A stretch of DNA of 64,000 nucleotides from Diploptera punctata (Eukaryota > Arthropoda > Insecta > Blattodea > Blaberidae): contig JASPKZ010004950.1 in the NCBI GenBank assembly GCA_030220185.1, positions 750,001 to 814,000 on the forward strand, written 5' to 3'. Shown here one piece after another: positions 29,831 through 40,964 of this stretch. The notes below the pieces were generated by a model. It did no database searches. It was not told the DNA's origin and saw only the letters and a list, made by a program, of their open reading frames with translations. Position 1 is the stretch's first letter. The number at the start of each line of letters is the position of its first letter. Position numbers and translations under genes: made by a program.

Positions 29831-31426
29831 TTAGTAAGATTACTGTATTTGCTATAATTCAGAATATAATTTGGTTAATAGGATGAAATTAGATGCCTCG
29901 GAAGTTGGCATTAAAGAAAGGAAGAATGGATAGGATAGCAAATACTGTAGTTAGAATCGCTGACCAACCCAGAAATAATTAAAATGAAAGTATTAAATCA
30001 ATCCCCAAAAGACAAACTAAATCGAATTAATAAATTAAATAAAACTTTGAGTACGGATCAGCTCTATGTTTTATAAACTTGTACACTATGCCAAGGGAAT
30101 GTTTATAAATTGACCCCTCCCTTAGCCCTAAAGGTTGGTCAACAGATTAAAATTAATAGTAAAAAAGAGATCAAGAACCAGATAGACAAGTTCAATCGGA
30201 CGCTGATAGAAGGGGGAGGACATATGGAGAGCGATACGTGGAAGGACTGTAGTTTAAAACTCGTTGAGAACTGAACCCTCGATTGAATACCCAGCTGGAA
30301 CAAGAAGAAGTAGAAATAGAAGAATCTGTTAAATTTGAATTTGGAAGCGTCCCTTCATAACATTGTATTAAATTTGTTGATAGTGTTCTCCATTAATGTT
30401 AGTTTTCCGATGCATACATTTATGGCTGAATAAGCAAAACAATTTTTATCACATAGTTATAAATCAGAGCAATGTGTTAAACACTAGGATTACTTTATTG
30501 CAAGCACAACACATGCTTTATAACATCCCCCAGTCTCATGTTGCTACTGGTGCATTTTATCATGTTTTTATCTAATTCAAATATACTGAGTGTTACGTGC
30601 CATAAAATTCAGGCACAAGCAGATTTTTTTAATAAAAATGGGTTTTATGACATACAACGTGTGTTTATCATCTAAAATTTTCAAATATTTTCGTGCAATT
30701 TGGCGGAGTTCGCAGAATAAACAAAGGGTAAAATATTCAAACACCCCAGTGCGAATACCTTTATTCTCAATTAAAACTTGATTTTTTTAAAATAATAATT
30801 CAAGAAGATTCTATAAATGGGTTTATATTAGTTTGTTTTCCATATGTTTTCTGTACATGTTCCCTGAGTTAATGATTTGTCACAGGATGCCGCGGGTTCA
30901 GTTTTCACGTCATTTTGGTATAAATAAACAATACAGGTGATGTTGAAATACTCCACAATAACTTTATATAATTCTATAAACTCTTGCTGACATTCTTCTC
31001 ACCCCTAATAATTTATCTTGTTTTAAAGTTTATCAGCTCACAACAATTATCGTCAGTCTCTAACGAATCCACTTGCCACAGTTTCTCCTGTTTCATAACT
31101 CACTGTATCACTGCCAATTCACAACTCACTCCATGCCCTCGCAACGTTGTATAGGGCGGAGAAGGAAATTTCTAGACTTCAGAACGGGACTTTTCCAGTA
31201 CGGAAGTTACTGGCATCGATATTTCCCGTCAAGGGAAATGGAAGACTGGGGAATTTTCTGGAACGGAGGTCTAGATGCATCGGTAAACTGTGCGGGTCTT
31301 TCGACTCGCGAGTCATCGACTCACGAATCCATTTCTACCAATGCGAGAGCACTATTCTCGCCGTCATCCGCGAAATTCAAACGCCGCTATTACGATATGT
31401 CAAAGTGTTATGAATAGATGATTATT
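29831..31426. other. Unrecognised sequence; GC-richer block near 31 kb
   Basis: The block 31073-31417 has two overlapping plus-strand frames of 88 and 114 codons and a less AT-rich composition. It ends against an ATT run. I see no known motif and leave it open. Confidence 0.3.
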
Positions 31427-31585
31427 ATTATCATCATCAACAAGGATTAAGCCCAATGGCCTGTTCCGATCTCATTATAGGTCGAATTGGTCCTTCCATC
31501 TCTTCAATGGTCTTCCCAACATTCTTCTCCCTTTTAGTTTATAATTATAAATTCTTCTTGCTATGCGCTGTTCATTCATTCGTAG
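31427..31585 (-). mobile_element. RTE-2 LINE 3' end
   Basis: Reverse complement of the end at 2560-2700: N-E-Q, Y-N-Y, K-G-R-R, G-K-T-I-E-E, with an ATGATGATAAT-type tail. Confidence 0.7.
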
Positions 31586-31971
31586 ATGATTATTATGATA
31601 TCCTATTAATGAAATTCAACTGTGGAGCTTGATCTGAATATTTTCGACGAGTGTTTTTCGGTCTAAATTTGGATTCCCCTGCTACCACAGAGTGTTACAG
31701 GATCTCCCCGACAAAACCTTTAGGTACGATCGATTATAAAGGAATACGTACAGTGAGGGACAACGGTAGTCACAAAATATTACATAGGAGATATTGGTTT
31801 GAACATCCATGATTATTCCTCACTGTTAGTCCCAAATACGTAATTTGTGTTTTGCGCATACGCGCTACACCATGTAACCAAATTTTATTTATTTTTTTTT
31901 TTTGTGGGGGAATGTCAAAAATATGGCGAATGAAACTTGCGTTATCATTAGTGCTAGTTAACTAACTCAAC
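31586..31971. other. Unrecognised sequence
   Basis: Nothing identified. Confidence 0.35.
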
Positions 31972-32672
31972 GGTGCAACAGGCCTAGAAGGCCCTTGGCC
32001 TACCAGCCGGTTACTGGCCTCACATCTTCTTCTTCTTCGGCTTTCTCCCATTTATAGGTTTGCCGTCTTCAGTTTCCATTTATCTCTATCATTCCAATCT
32101 CCCTCTTCCAAATTCCTATAATCCATTATAATTCTGACGTAGGTTTTCCGTTTCCGTCTTGGTCTGCCATGTTTATTTCTTTCAGGGGTGATCATTGGTA
32201 TATATTTTTTGGCCATCTTTCATTTTCCATTCTTTATACATGGCCATACCATTTAAGCGTTTGATTTTCAATCCTCTTAACAACCAATGTGGTGACATTC
32301 ATTTCTCTCCTAAGGAATTTATTTCTTATTTTATCCTGTCTTGTTTTTTTGGAGGATTCTTCTAAAATAATCAAATTCACTGTTCTCACATCTATGCGTG
32401 TTAATCACAGAGGTAGACGATCATTCAGCCAGTATATGGGTGGTATGTGTTCAGCATATCGGGTCCCCCAGCCGTTATAGCTGGTTTCCTCAACCCGGAG
32501 CCCCTACTTATTGTAGTTATTCAAAATCCTCACGATGCTGGATGGGCACCGGTCCCATACTGGCTGAAATTTCATGAGAAAATGTTTTCTGCTTTGGAGA
32601 CTCGAACCAGCGCAAGTCCCGTAGCTCTGCACCAAGGCTTCTTGCTTTAACTACTCGGCTACAGCGCGGGAC
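31972..32672 (-). repeat. SINE-B split by a LINE fragment
   Basis: The SINE halves are 31972-32027 and 32394-32672. They join in the order of the intact copies at 16833 and 23887 when the insert and one copy of CTCACATCT are removed. The tRNA head is at the right end. Confidence 0.8.
32019..32393 (-). mobile_element. RTE-7-like LINE 3' end with 9-bp TSD
   Basis: Repeats CTCACATCT at 32019-32027 and 32385-32393 bracket 357 bp. A TTCTTCTTC tail (GAA in sense) sits at the left edge. The degraded frame keeps N-A-x-M-V-W-P-C, P-E-R-N-K-H-G-R-P-R-R-K and L-E-E-G-D-W-N-D-R-D-K-W-K-L-K. Confidence 0.8.
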
Positions 32673-33397
32673 AGTATTAGTTAATTGCTCGAATCAATTA
32701 TGTGTTTCATAGCATTAAACAGAATCCTGCCATGCTCCGCAGAATTGGACGGTCGTTTCCGGGAAGGTATCAAACAGGTATTGAGGCACAGGGCAGACTG
32801 TTTGAACTCACATTGTAAAATGTCAGGACATACTTTTAAATTAAACGTATGTTTTGTATGATTGTTCGTATTACGGGCTAGCATTTTGATGTTCTCTGTA
32901 TGACATATCGTCATTAAAAAATTGTTGGTTAGGTTTTATAACACACTGTAAGCTATATAATTTTTTTGTTCGGTGTCGGGGAAAATCCGATATAACTGGA
33001 GTATTTCAATGTTTAAACATTTATTTATTGTTATTTCAAAATGCCATACCTTTACCCTTTATTGAATGGAACAATAACAGTGACAAAATAAATTTGATTA
33101 ACGACAGGTCTGTTTTATACTGTAGTTCAAAGTGCAAAGCAAAACGGGAGGTTAATTGTTTTGAAATTATGCATTGAAGGTTGAGTTACAGAGGAGAAAA
33201 AAAGTAACTATAATTCGGCTACCGTATAACATACAGGATTAATTATTTAACCATTTTTCATTAAAGTATTCATGCGATTTACAATATAAATTGACCTCGA
33301 TAATTATGTATTTACAACTATGGGCTATTAAGTCACTGTTACAAAATTTGAAAAGGTCACTTCCAATAGATTAATATTATATGCAAACATGATAGAA
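32673..33397. other. Unrecognised sequence
   Basis: Nothing identified. Confidence 0.35.
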
Positions 33398-33720
33398 TAT
33401 CAATTTATTCCCTTTTCATAAACCATCTTGCGAGATATACTGAGATTATTGGTCCCAAATTTAATGTTTAGTTGTTGGTGAATGGATGGTTTCGGACAAG
33501 AGACAGTATAGGCTAAATATTTGTATACATTAAAAGTTTTGTTGCCTATGTTTAGAATATTTTCAGACTGGAAACATCTTCCGTAACTTTTATTTAATAT
33601 ATTTTGGAATATACTATGGATACATATCAATTTATTATTTTCTTGGACCCTTTTGCAAGATATACTGAGAACATCGGTCTTATATTAGATGTTTAGTTGT
33701 TGGTGTAGTAGATTTTGCGT
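33398..33720. repeat. Diverged tandem duplication, period about 228 bp
   Basis: ATATCAATTTATT, GCGAGATATACTGAG or GCAAGATATACTGAG, and GATGTTTAGTTGTTGGTG-like blocks occur in the same order at 33398-33480 and 33626-33705. Confidence 0.6.
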
Positions 33721-33799
33721 TTGGGACCATTGGTTAGAAGATTGTTTGTTTCTCTTGTTGTGTTTTACATGTGTTTCCTATAGAAGTTTACTAATTCAA

Positions 33800-33995
33800 T
33801 AATTTTATGATACGGTGACATTGATGAAAAGGGCTCTGGCAATGGAATTTCAATCTGGAATTGACTTGCCAACTGATGTAAACCACAAAAATAAAAATAT
33901 TTAGGTTGATCGGAATTCGGATTTGAACTCGGGATCTACCGAATACGTGTCTCAAGTGTTGCCGTCTAATCCAACTCGCCCAGATTAAATTAATG
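33800..33995 (-). repeat. tRNA-headed SINE, family unclear
   Basis: On the minus strand it has GGCGAGTTGGATTAGACGG (A box) and GAGTTCAAATCCG (B box) and a body with TGGTTTACATCAGTTGGCAA. Single copy here. Confidence 0.5.
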
Positions 33996-34000
33996 TTTTC

Positions 34001-34893
34001 ATTACTTCTGTTGCGACAAGAGTCGCTCTCTCTGTCGATAATAGCAGACACCTGCCGTCGGTTATTACGCTAATGATGTAGGCCTAGTTCATCTGACTTC
34101 CGATTAGGCACCTGAATACAGTAACGCTGAGTTGTGTTAGTAGCATTTTTGTTGTATACTGTTGCCAACGTCTGCGTATTGTGCTCAGGTCTGGCAGATG
34201 ACTTCAACACTTTCTCCCATTGTGTGTTAGGCTCTCGCAGTGTGCGTTAGGCACTCTCGTCATGGACGGTAGTCCTTACTAAGTAATTGTATAGAGATTC
34301 GTGGGAGGTGGATCTCCCCCAGCTTACAACTGGCTATTGACGAATTCTCCATCTTTACTTTTGGTTTATCGCCATCGAAGCTGATAATTGAACGTTGTGA
34401 GTTTTGGAATTCCTCAAACTTACGTGGTTATTGAGGGTCACGTGCTGCCTGTTCCGAAGTTAATACACTTCGAGACCCCTCTAGTCCTAGGAACGGACTT
34501 TGATTCAAACATTTGGCCCTGCTTTAATTGTATCTACGTAGTAAGTTAGCGCAAAATAAACTTGATTTCACCGATTACATGTGTGTAATAACTAAATTTA
34601 CCTTTATAAAAATCCAGCACCCCAGAGGAATATTAGGAAAAGGATTCAAAAGTAGACCGTGTTGGCACACAACAACTTCTGATTTCAGATATATCTTCTG
34701 TTTTTGCATTGACTAGCAAACTTGTACTTAGCTTGGAAGATCGTCTTAAACTTGACCTTGTCCGTAATAACCATTTATTAAGCCAGATGTTTTAATTAAA
34801 GCATCTCTGCTGACGTTTTTCTCAAGTTACAGTCACCCAGAGTATCCCGTACTAAAGTCTACAGTTACGTAAAGAGGTCACCTAGTGTGACTT
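34001..34893. other. Unrecognised sequence
   Basis: A small duplication (GTGTGTTAGGC near 34222, GTGCGTTAGGC near 34241) is visible. No gene supported. Confidence 0.35.
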
Positions 34894-35630
34894 TCATAAG
34901 TAATGCCACGAGTGATTTCCAAACGACTCACGAAGTGAGGAGTGAATTTATCTAGAGAATTTGGAAATCAAGAGTGGCGTTTGTTAGGACTATTTAACGA
35001 ATAAAATTAAGCTGTTTACTCACAAATCATTATTTAACTATAGTTATTTTAAAATATTTATATATTTAATGTAAACGGCGATGTTTGAAAACAAATGAGA
35101 AACGATAGGTACGCTTCATCTGCTTATTTTCTTTAGCACTGCAACCAGATCATACTATTTATTGCCAAAGGAACGCAATATTGTAAGAATACTCTCTAGT
35201 GGAGAAAAAATGAAACACATCAAACTGTATATTAGTTCATTTCTGATGTCGTATGATGTAAATATGACAATTATATTTTTCTGGATTGTTACCTGGGAAA
35301 AAATACATTTAAGAAAGTGCAAACAGTGGTTTCTTTTTTTGGTGGTATAATCAATTGCTACAAATGTGTTTATATTAACTCCCGCATGCGGCATGTGTTG
35401 ACATTCATGCACTATATATACAATCTGGTAGCCGTATTTCTTATGGGCTCAGTCACTGCAAAATAATGGTCAGACCTGTTCAGAATATTAAAAAGGGGGA
35501 GCTTTCTTTAATATGGTAATTATAACACTGATAAATATTTCGTGAAACACTACTCTGATTGGTTGTAAAACAGAAATCATTGAAACGTGATTGGTCATTG
35601 ACTCCCATTTGGGGCATGAGTTAAATAGTC
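34894..35630 (+). repeat. Rep1, full length
   Basis: It runs from TCATAAGTAATGCCACGAG, through a hairpin (arms about 34908-34940 and 34945-34975), to GCATGAGTTAAATAGTC. The other copies show the same ends. No open frame is conserved among copies. Non-autonomous DNA element is my reading. Confidence 0.75.
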
Positions 35631-35633
35631 ACC

Positions 35634-35956
35634 ACAATCTTGCATAGGAAAGAAAGGGAGCTGGGACTTGTATACGGATATTCAGAATATGATCTAACTA
35701 GAAAAATAAGTTTGCATCATTTTTTCTCTCACTAACTCAGTACTTAACATTGTATCGTGAAGAAATGTTTTTGATAAACAGGCGAATAAATCTCTCCATA
35801 ATTCCTTAAAGTAATTCATCGAAGTATATATAATAATTACTATGTTATGTATATTAATTTGATTATTATCAATAATATTATATTAATTAAAACATTATAG
35901 TAAACATTATAAAGTAAAAAACTATCTTCCACAAAGTAAAATTTTAACGTACTTAA
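35634..35956. other. AT-rich sequence
   Basis: Nothing identified. Confidence 0.35.
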
Positions 35957-36090
35957 ATTATGGCACTTTCGAACCCGTTGGTTCATCCCCATAAGCTCTC
36001 CATACATCCCTATCCTGAGCCAATGTTTTCCCATCATCCACTGTATAATCTACTTCTTTCAAAGCATGATTAATATTATTCTCCCACCTC
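35957..36090 (-). mobile_element. RTE-1 LINE 3' end
   Basis: The reverse complement keeps R-W-E-N-N-I-N-H-A-L-K-E-V-D-Y-T and R-D-V-W-R-A-Y. It is fused in frame to an upstream unrelated stretch. Confidence 0.7.
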
Positions 36091-36347
36091 CTGAAAATGT
36101 TTTCCCAGTGGAACACGTGTCCGCGTTTATTGCAGGTTGTATTTTGACGGTGAAAGATCGTCATTCTTTGGACCAATGTACTTTTTTCGTCCGGCTTATC
36201 GCCATTCTTTGGACCAAGGTACTTTTTTTCGTCTGGCTTATCGCCTTCGAATTGTCCGGCATTGGTAATCTTCTCGGCAGCAATGCTTCCGCTGGCATAG
36301 CTCTCGGGGTCATTTAAGCACGCAAGCCTGACAAGGTAAAAATACAA
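35958..36347 (-). pseudogene. Chimeric 129-codon frame: unknown N-part, RTE-1 C-part
   Basis: From the ATG at 36345-36347 the frame reads D-P-E-S-Y-A-S-G-S-I-A-A-E-K, then G-D-K-P-D-E-K-K-Y-L-G-P-K-N and again G-D-K-P-D-E-K, before entering RTE-1. The repetition comes from a 41/42-bp tandem duplication on DNA (36162-36202, 36203-36244). The N-part is protein-like but I cannot name it; the junction is probably an insertion scar. Confidence 0.4.
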
Positions 36348-36349
36348 TG

Positions 36350-37213
36350 AAGGTTTTCATTATCTTACGCTTTCCGTAATAGCTACTCCAGAACTATACC
36401 TAATGTTTAAGTCGATAAAAGTCCCAAAGTTTACAACAGTAATGTTCTCACGTACTGTACAAGTAACCTAAATCTGAACATGAGGTTGTTACACAGTATG
36501 AATAGAATTAAATAGTTTGGCTGATTAAAAACGCCAAATTTCATCGTGTAATCAATTTTTTCTCGACATCAGAATTTGTTAAAAAGTTCAAAATCTGGTT
36601 GATAAATTTAATTTTAATTTAATTTTTTAATATTTAATTTTAACATAATTCTTAAGTCTCAACATAAATATAGCCTGACCTTTATGAAGACTTTCTTCTG
36701 AGACACTAATAAAACACGATGACAATGTTACGTGGCTTCTTTTATATGGATACGATATTTGAGAACAATATATATAATGTGGAGTCATGAATAAACTCTT
36801 GAAAATGACATTAAAATGTCGAGAAAATTAATTAAGTAGAAAGGAGTGATATCTTTCTCGGTTTCATTATTTCTTTCCAAGAATTTAGATCGTACACCCC
36901 TATCATACATGACCTGTGCCAGTCATCTGTGATAAAGAAGGGACAGCTTTTCTGAATAACTCATTAGACCATAACCCAGAATATGTGATAGTGGTATGCC
37001 AAGACTTCCATCGAAGACAGCATAGAACATAAACAAGGACATACCCAGGCCCGAGATGTAAAATGGAAAGCTCCCTGCCCTCCGGTAACCGAACATTAGT
37101 CGCCGGAGTAGAAGCTACGGGACTCTACCGACCTCTATAGGGGGACTGACCGACTGGCTGGCATGCAATCCCAAAATTATTTTTCTTAGAACATTTTTTT
37201 ATGTTCATGATGA
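36350..37213. other. Unrecognised sequence
   Basis: Nothing identified. Confidence 0.35.
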
Positions 37214-37517
37214 TGATGATAATAATAATAATAATAATAATAATCATTATCCGGTATCATGGCAGCTGCCGCCGTCTTCCGGAAACCAAACGCCATTCCT
37301 CTCTGCCCATCCATTGATCTTCCCCCAATCCTCTGATATTCATAGCTTCTTGTACCCCTTCTATCAAGTTTTCTTCGGTCTTCCTCTCTTCCTCCTTTCT
37401 ATTGGGATCCATTCCATAACAATTTTAGGCAATCTTTGCTCTGGCATTATTTTGACATGGCCATACCACTGTAATATTAATAATAATAATTTATAAACAA
37501 GTTTACAATCATCTTCC

Positions 37518-37565
<48 letters not shown>
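37214..37565 (-). mobile_element. RTE-4 LINE 3' end between AAT tracts
   Basis: 37251-37478 aligns closely with 20021-20245. The 3' tail is the GATGAT/AATAAT tract at 37208-37245; a second AAT tract lies at 37518-37565 beyond the 5' truncation. Confidence 0.75.
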
Positions 37566-37567
<2 letters not shown>

Positions 37568-38803
37568 CTAAAGTATTGCTTTGAACTGTGATATAGGTAA
37601 TTTGCGCTAGCAAGAAATATTCATCATTGTAACTTGAGTTGAAAGTAAAATTCTACTATTGATTTTGATTCTAATTACTAACAGAAATTATAAGAAAATG
37701 CTAAACATGGGGCGGCTGAATATTGCCTCCTTTTACACAAGTAAATTTATAACGTTATTCCTAGATAATCATACTCTCTCTCTCTCAGTTGTTTAATATT
37801 CAGTTATGAATAAATTTATATTTGTATAAATTACAAAGTCTCAGAACCCTTTTCTTATATAAAATATAGCGCAAAATAATAACATAATGCCTTATTCAAT
37901 AAGTTCTTAATATGAGCGAAATGTCATAAAATAGAGAACTTTAGTTCTCCATGTTATTGGTACTGAGATGAAAAGCTGAAAGTGGAGAAAATTGCTTTAT
38001 TTTCAATATCTTTAAAATCATGGACAAGAAATCAGTTTACTGAAATTCCAGTTGAATTTACAGTTGTCTGAATATACTATTTTTAAATCGCATAAAGAAA
38101 TTAAAGAAACTTGTTCTCTGTCTGCACCCGAGAGAATAGGAAGTAAGAAAAAAACTGTAAAGATTAATTGTGAAGTTTATTGTAGCTGTTGCTTCAGCTG
38201 TCAGAAAATGTTGGATATTGTTTGTCTATCTTATAGATAGTCATCATTTTAGTATTTTACGTAGTGTTTATACTCACAAGGGAACTATTGCGTGCTGAAA
38301 CCTATCTTAAAATTTATTCCAGAGAAGCGACGTAATGTACAAAGGTCGTGTAAAAAAAAATTGTCTGCTGTTTTTAACTGCAAGACTCTAAAATCAAAAG
38401 CTAAATCTCTCATTTATACTATAGGGAAGTAATACAACTCCTGTATTGACAGACTGGAAAATCCTCACTACCCGCCGTCCACGCCGCGTCCCGCCTCACA
38501 CTCTGTGCTTAACTCATGCAGGGATGTACATCTTCTCCGTACATGGGCTGCTATTGCTGGATTCTGGTTTCGATTTCTGTGACTTGCACTTTAAAACGGC
38601 GTTTTTTTATACGGCCTTGGTACATCACAACTCTTCTCTGGGAGAAATTTCAAAGTAGGATGACCATATTCAAAATTGAGGGGTTCCGCGGTATATATGC
38701 CTAATGGAGTAATGATTTAGTGCTAGGTAATTGTAAGTCATTCATGGCATTGAGAACTGTTGTTTCTTAATTATTTTAATAACATCCTGTACATTTTAAA
38801 GAC
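37566..38803. other. Unrecognised sequence
   Basis: The plus-strand frames at 38446-38704 overlap each other and lack motifs. Confidence 0.35.
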
Positions 38804-38916
38804 TAAGGGTCGGTTTCACCAACAGAGGTAACTGTATTACGCCAGTTTAAGCTATGTACTATACATGGGGAAAACTGACGTAATACAGTTACCTCTGTTG
38901 GTGAAACTGAGCCTAA
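38804..38916. mobile_element. Hairpin MITE, 107 bp, TAA duplication
   Basis: TAA at 38804-38806 and 38914-38916 flanks 107 bp whose halves are near-perfect reverse complements for about 42 bp (GGGTCGGTTTCACCAACAGA against GGCTCAGTTTCACCAACAGA). A 3-bp TAA duplication and GG-rich ends with GTTTCACC suggest PIF/Harbinger-type mobilisation. Confidence 0.75.
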
Positions 38917-38930
38917 ATGGAACTTACAAC

Positions 38931-39030
38931 ATTATCATCATCATAGTACATTCACGAATTTAGGTCATTTCTTGACCTGTTTCAGCCTCTAGAGAAACAC
39001 CATCCAAAAGTCTTTTGAATGGACGTCCTG
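38931..39030 (-). mobile_element. RTE-3 LINE terminal 90 bp
   Basis: The ATG-tail and GTACATTCACGAATTTAGGT block match 39280-39380 and the reverse of 12515-12611. Confidence 0.7.
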
Positions 39031-39609
39031 AAAAAAAAAATGTAAACAACTTTAAACCCAGTGTTCAAATTTGAGTGTGTTATTGTCACTATTTTTTATT
39101 TTTACATCGCAACATACTGTACTCCCAGATAAAGAAGTTCCAAGAGGGGATGCGGAAGTAATAGTATTTGTCTTTGGATAGTTGAACAGACTCTCTAACA
39201 TTGGAAAATAGTGTGGCATCATATGAATTTAATAATTAAATTAACACAATGAACCTTCCTTGATACCAGGAATATATATCATCATCATCATCATCGTACA
39301 TTCACGAATTTAGGCCATTTGTTGACCTTTTTCGGCCTCAAGAGAAACACCATTCAGAAGTCTTTTGAGTGGACGTCCTGGTCTTCTTCTTCCTGCAGGT
39401 TGATATCTTAACATTTGTTTGGGTATCCTGTGATCTTCCATTCGATGAACATGTTGCATCCATCATGACTTATAATCAGAAATTTTGTTTTCTAAAGGTT
39501 CCATGTATAATTCCTCTAAGATGTCTTCATTTTTTTTTTTGTGATCTAGTAGTGTGTATCCTGCAGTCCTCCGAAGGTATCTCATTTCAGCAGATCTAAG
39601 TCTCTGTAT

Positions 39610-40268
39610 ATCCTTCTGTTTCAATCAAGTAAACTTCTATTGGATCCGAGGCCACGCTGGACACTACGGAAACGAAAGGGCAGATTTCCTAGCAAAAATA
39701 GACTCAACGTTTCAAAGAACTCTAGTATATGACAGACTACCTATTTCATTTTGTAAACAAAAGCTCCTTCAATACTACACAGACATCTGGAACGCGCTGT
39801 ACACATCATCACACAAAGGCCACCAAACAAAACTCTTCTTCCCAAACATCCATACCAGGCAAGAAACCGTCCTAAATCCAACTTTCGTACTTACACAATT
39901 CCTCACAAACCATGGAAAATTCCAACAATACCTACACAGAATTGGAAAATCAGCCTCACCGATGTGCCCATGCTCAGAAGACGACCAAACAGCTATGCAT
40001 CTTTTACTTCACTGCAAGCTACAAGAAAAGAACAGACCAGCGCACATCAAGGACCCAAATATAGTGCTAAGAAAAGTTATTAAAATGCCACAAACAATCA
40101 AATACATAAATGAAATATTCCAGACACTGAAATAATCCATATTAATTGTAATCCATTAATTGTTAAACCATATAAAGTGTAAACTAAATATCCTGCGATA
40201 TACCCACAGGGTAAAACGCAGGTTGTAAAAACTTGTTCAAATTAAAAAAAAAAATCCTTCTGTTTCAA
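39610..40268 (+). mobile_element. I-group LINE insertion, 15-bp TSD and poly-A
   Basis: Perfect repeats ATCCTTCTGTTTCAA at 39610-39624 and 40254-40268 bracket 629 bp that end in an A-rich tail (40241-40253). Truncation, tail and duplication make this a textbook non-LTR insertion, younger than the RTE-3 host. Confidence 0.9.
39626..40135 (+). CDS. I-group LINE C-terminal RNase H and Cys-His region, frame open
   Basis: The frame is open for 169 codons to TAA. It starts Q-V-N-F-Y-W-I-R-G-H-A-G, then G-N-E-R-A-D, the last active-site part of a LINE RNase H domain (the H and D of G-H-x-G-x-x-x-N-E-x-A-D). About 80 residues on comes F-L-T-N-H-G-K-F-Q-Q-Y-L, then C-P-C-S-E-D-D-Q-T-A-M-H-L-L-L-H-C, the C-x-C...H...C motif that ends R1/I/LOA-type ORF2 proteins. 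Endonuclease and reverse transcriptase are lost by 5' truncation. An ATG at 39554 in frame lies in the host LINE and is not a real start. Confidence 0.8.
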   Translation, partial: QVNFYWIRGHAGHYGNERADFLAKIDSTFQRTLVYDRLPISFCKQKLLQYYTDIWNALYTSSHKGHQTKLFFPNIHTRQETVLNPTFVLTQFLTNHGKFQQYLHRIGKSASPMCPCSEDDQTAMHLLLHCKLQEKNRPAHIKDPNIVLRKVIKMPQTIKYINEIFQTLK

Positions 40269-40564
40269 CGTCCATACTTCGCTATCACACAAAAGAGTTG
40301 GAACAGCCAGTGTTTTATACACTTTCAATCTTGAATGTTTTTGGACTAACTGTGGCTTGAAGATAGAATTTATTAACCCTAAAATTGTTAAAAATGTAGA
40401 TATTTAGATATGTACCAACTGATATAAATTGTTATGTGTAGTATAACGGTACAACAATAGCCACATAATCTCTGACCAATGATATTTGAGGAATCCCGTT
40501 ACTACACTAGTCCGTCATCCCCGCGCGGGACTGTAGAAAGGAAGTAGTATCCCGAAAGAATTAT

Positions 40565-40770
40565 TAACATTGATAGTTGAATGCAGGCTTTCACGGCCGG
40601 TAATCATAATGTTGAGTGATTCTGGGCTATGTGGCCGTGGTCCATTACTGGGGTTTTTACCAAACGTTTCTCCCACAAGAGATGCCCTCCGCAGTTGAGA
40701 GAGAAACGTCTGGTAGGAACGCCAGTAATGGACCACCGCCACATAGCCCGGAATCACTCAACATTATTAA
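40565..40770. repeat. Foldback with hammerhead-like strings, second member
   Basis: Arms about 40608-40670 and 40703-40765 are imperfect reverse complements (ATGTTGAGTGATTCTGGGCT against ATGTTGAGTGATTCCGGGCT). The centre has GAGATGCCCTCCGCAGTTGA and GAAACGTCTGG. It opens with GCAGGCTTTCACGGCCGG, related to 27448. Confidence 0.5.
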
Positions 40771-40964
40771 CATTGATATTAAACATATACTACCAGTAGT
40801 AGTAATTGTAGTAGTAGTAGTGGTATTTTATATAACGACGCTCTTTAACAACTCAGGTCATTAGTGTTGCAATTCAGATCCGGACTTGAAGGACCGATAG
40901 TTATTTTTTCTGAGAGACTTTTGTTTCAGTGTTGAGATTTTACCTTCTGTAAATCTACAATACC

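Larger units (their letters stand above)
39280..40376 (-). mobile_element. RTE-3 LINE split by another LINE
   Basis: The halves 39280-39624 and 40269-40376 join as one RTE-3 end matching 12163-12611 in reverse. The left edge is an ATC (ATG in sense) tail. The insert is 39625-40253. Confidence 0.8.

Noticed and set aside
29900..30330. LINE fragment
   Set aside because: A few K/R/W-rich codons near 30170-30300 recall RTE tails but no motif order could be established.
31073..31417. 114-codon frame in a GC-richer block as an exon
   Set aside because: Two overlapping frames of similar length exist and neither shows family motifs; no convincing splice signals.
39554..39625. ATG at 39554 as the true start of the RNase H protein
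   Set aside because: It lies in the RTE-3 host, outside the target duplication, so the in-frame extension is accidental.
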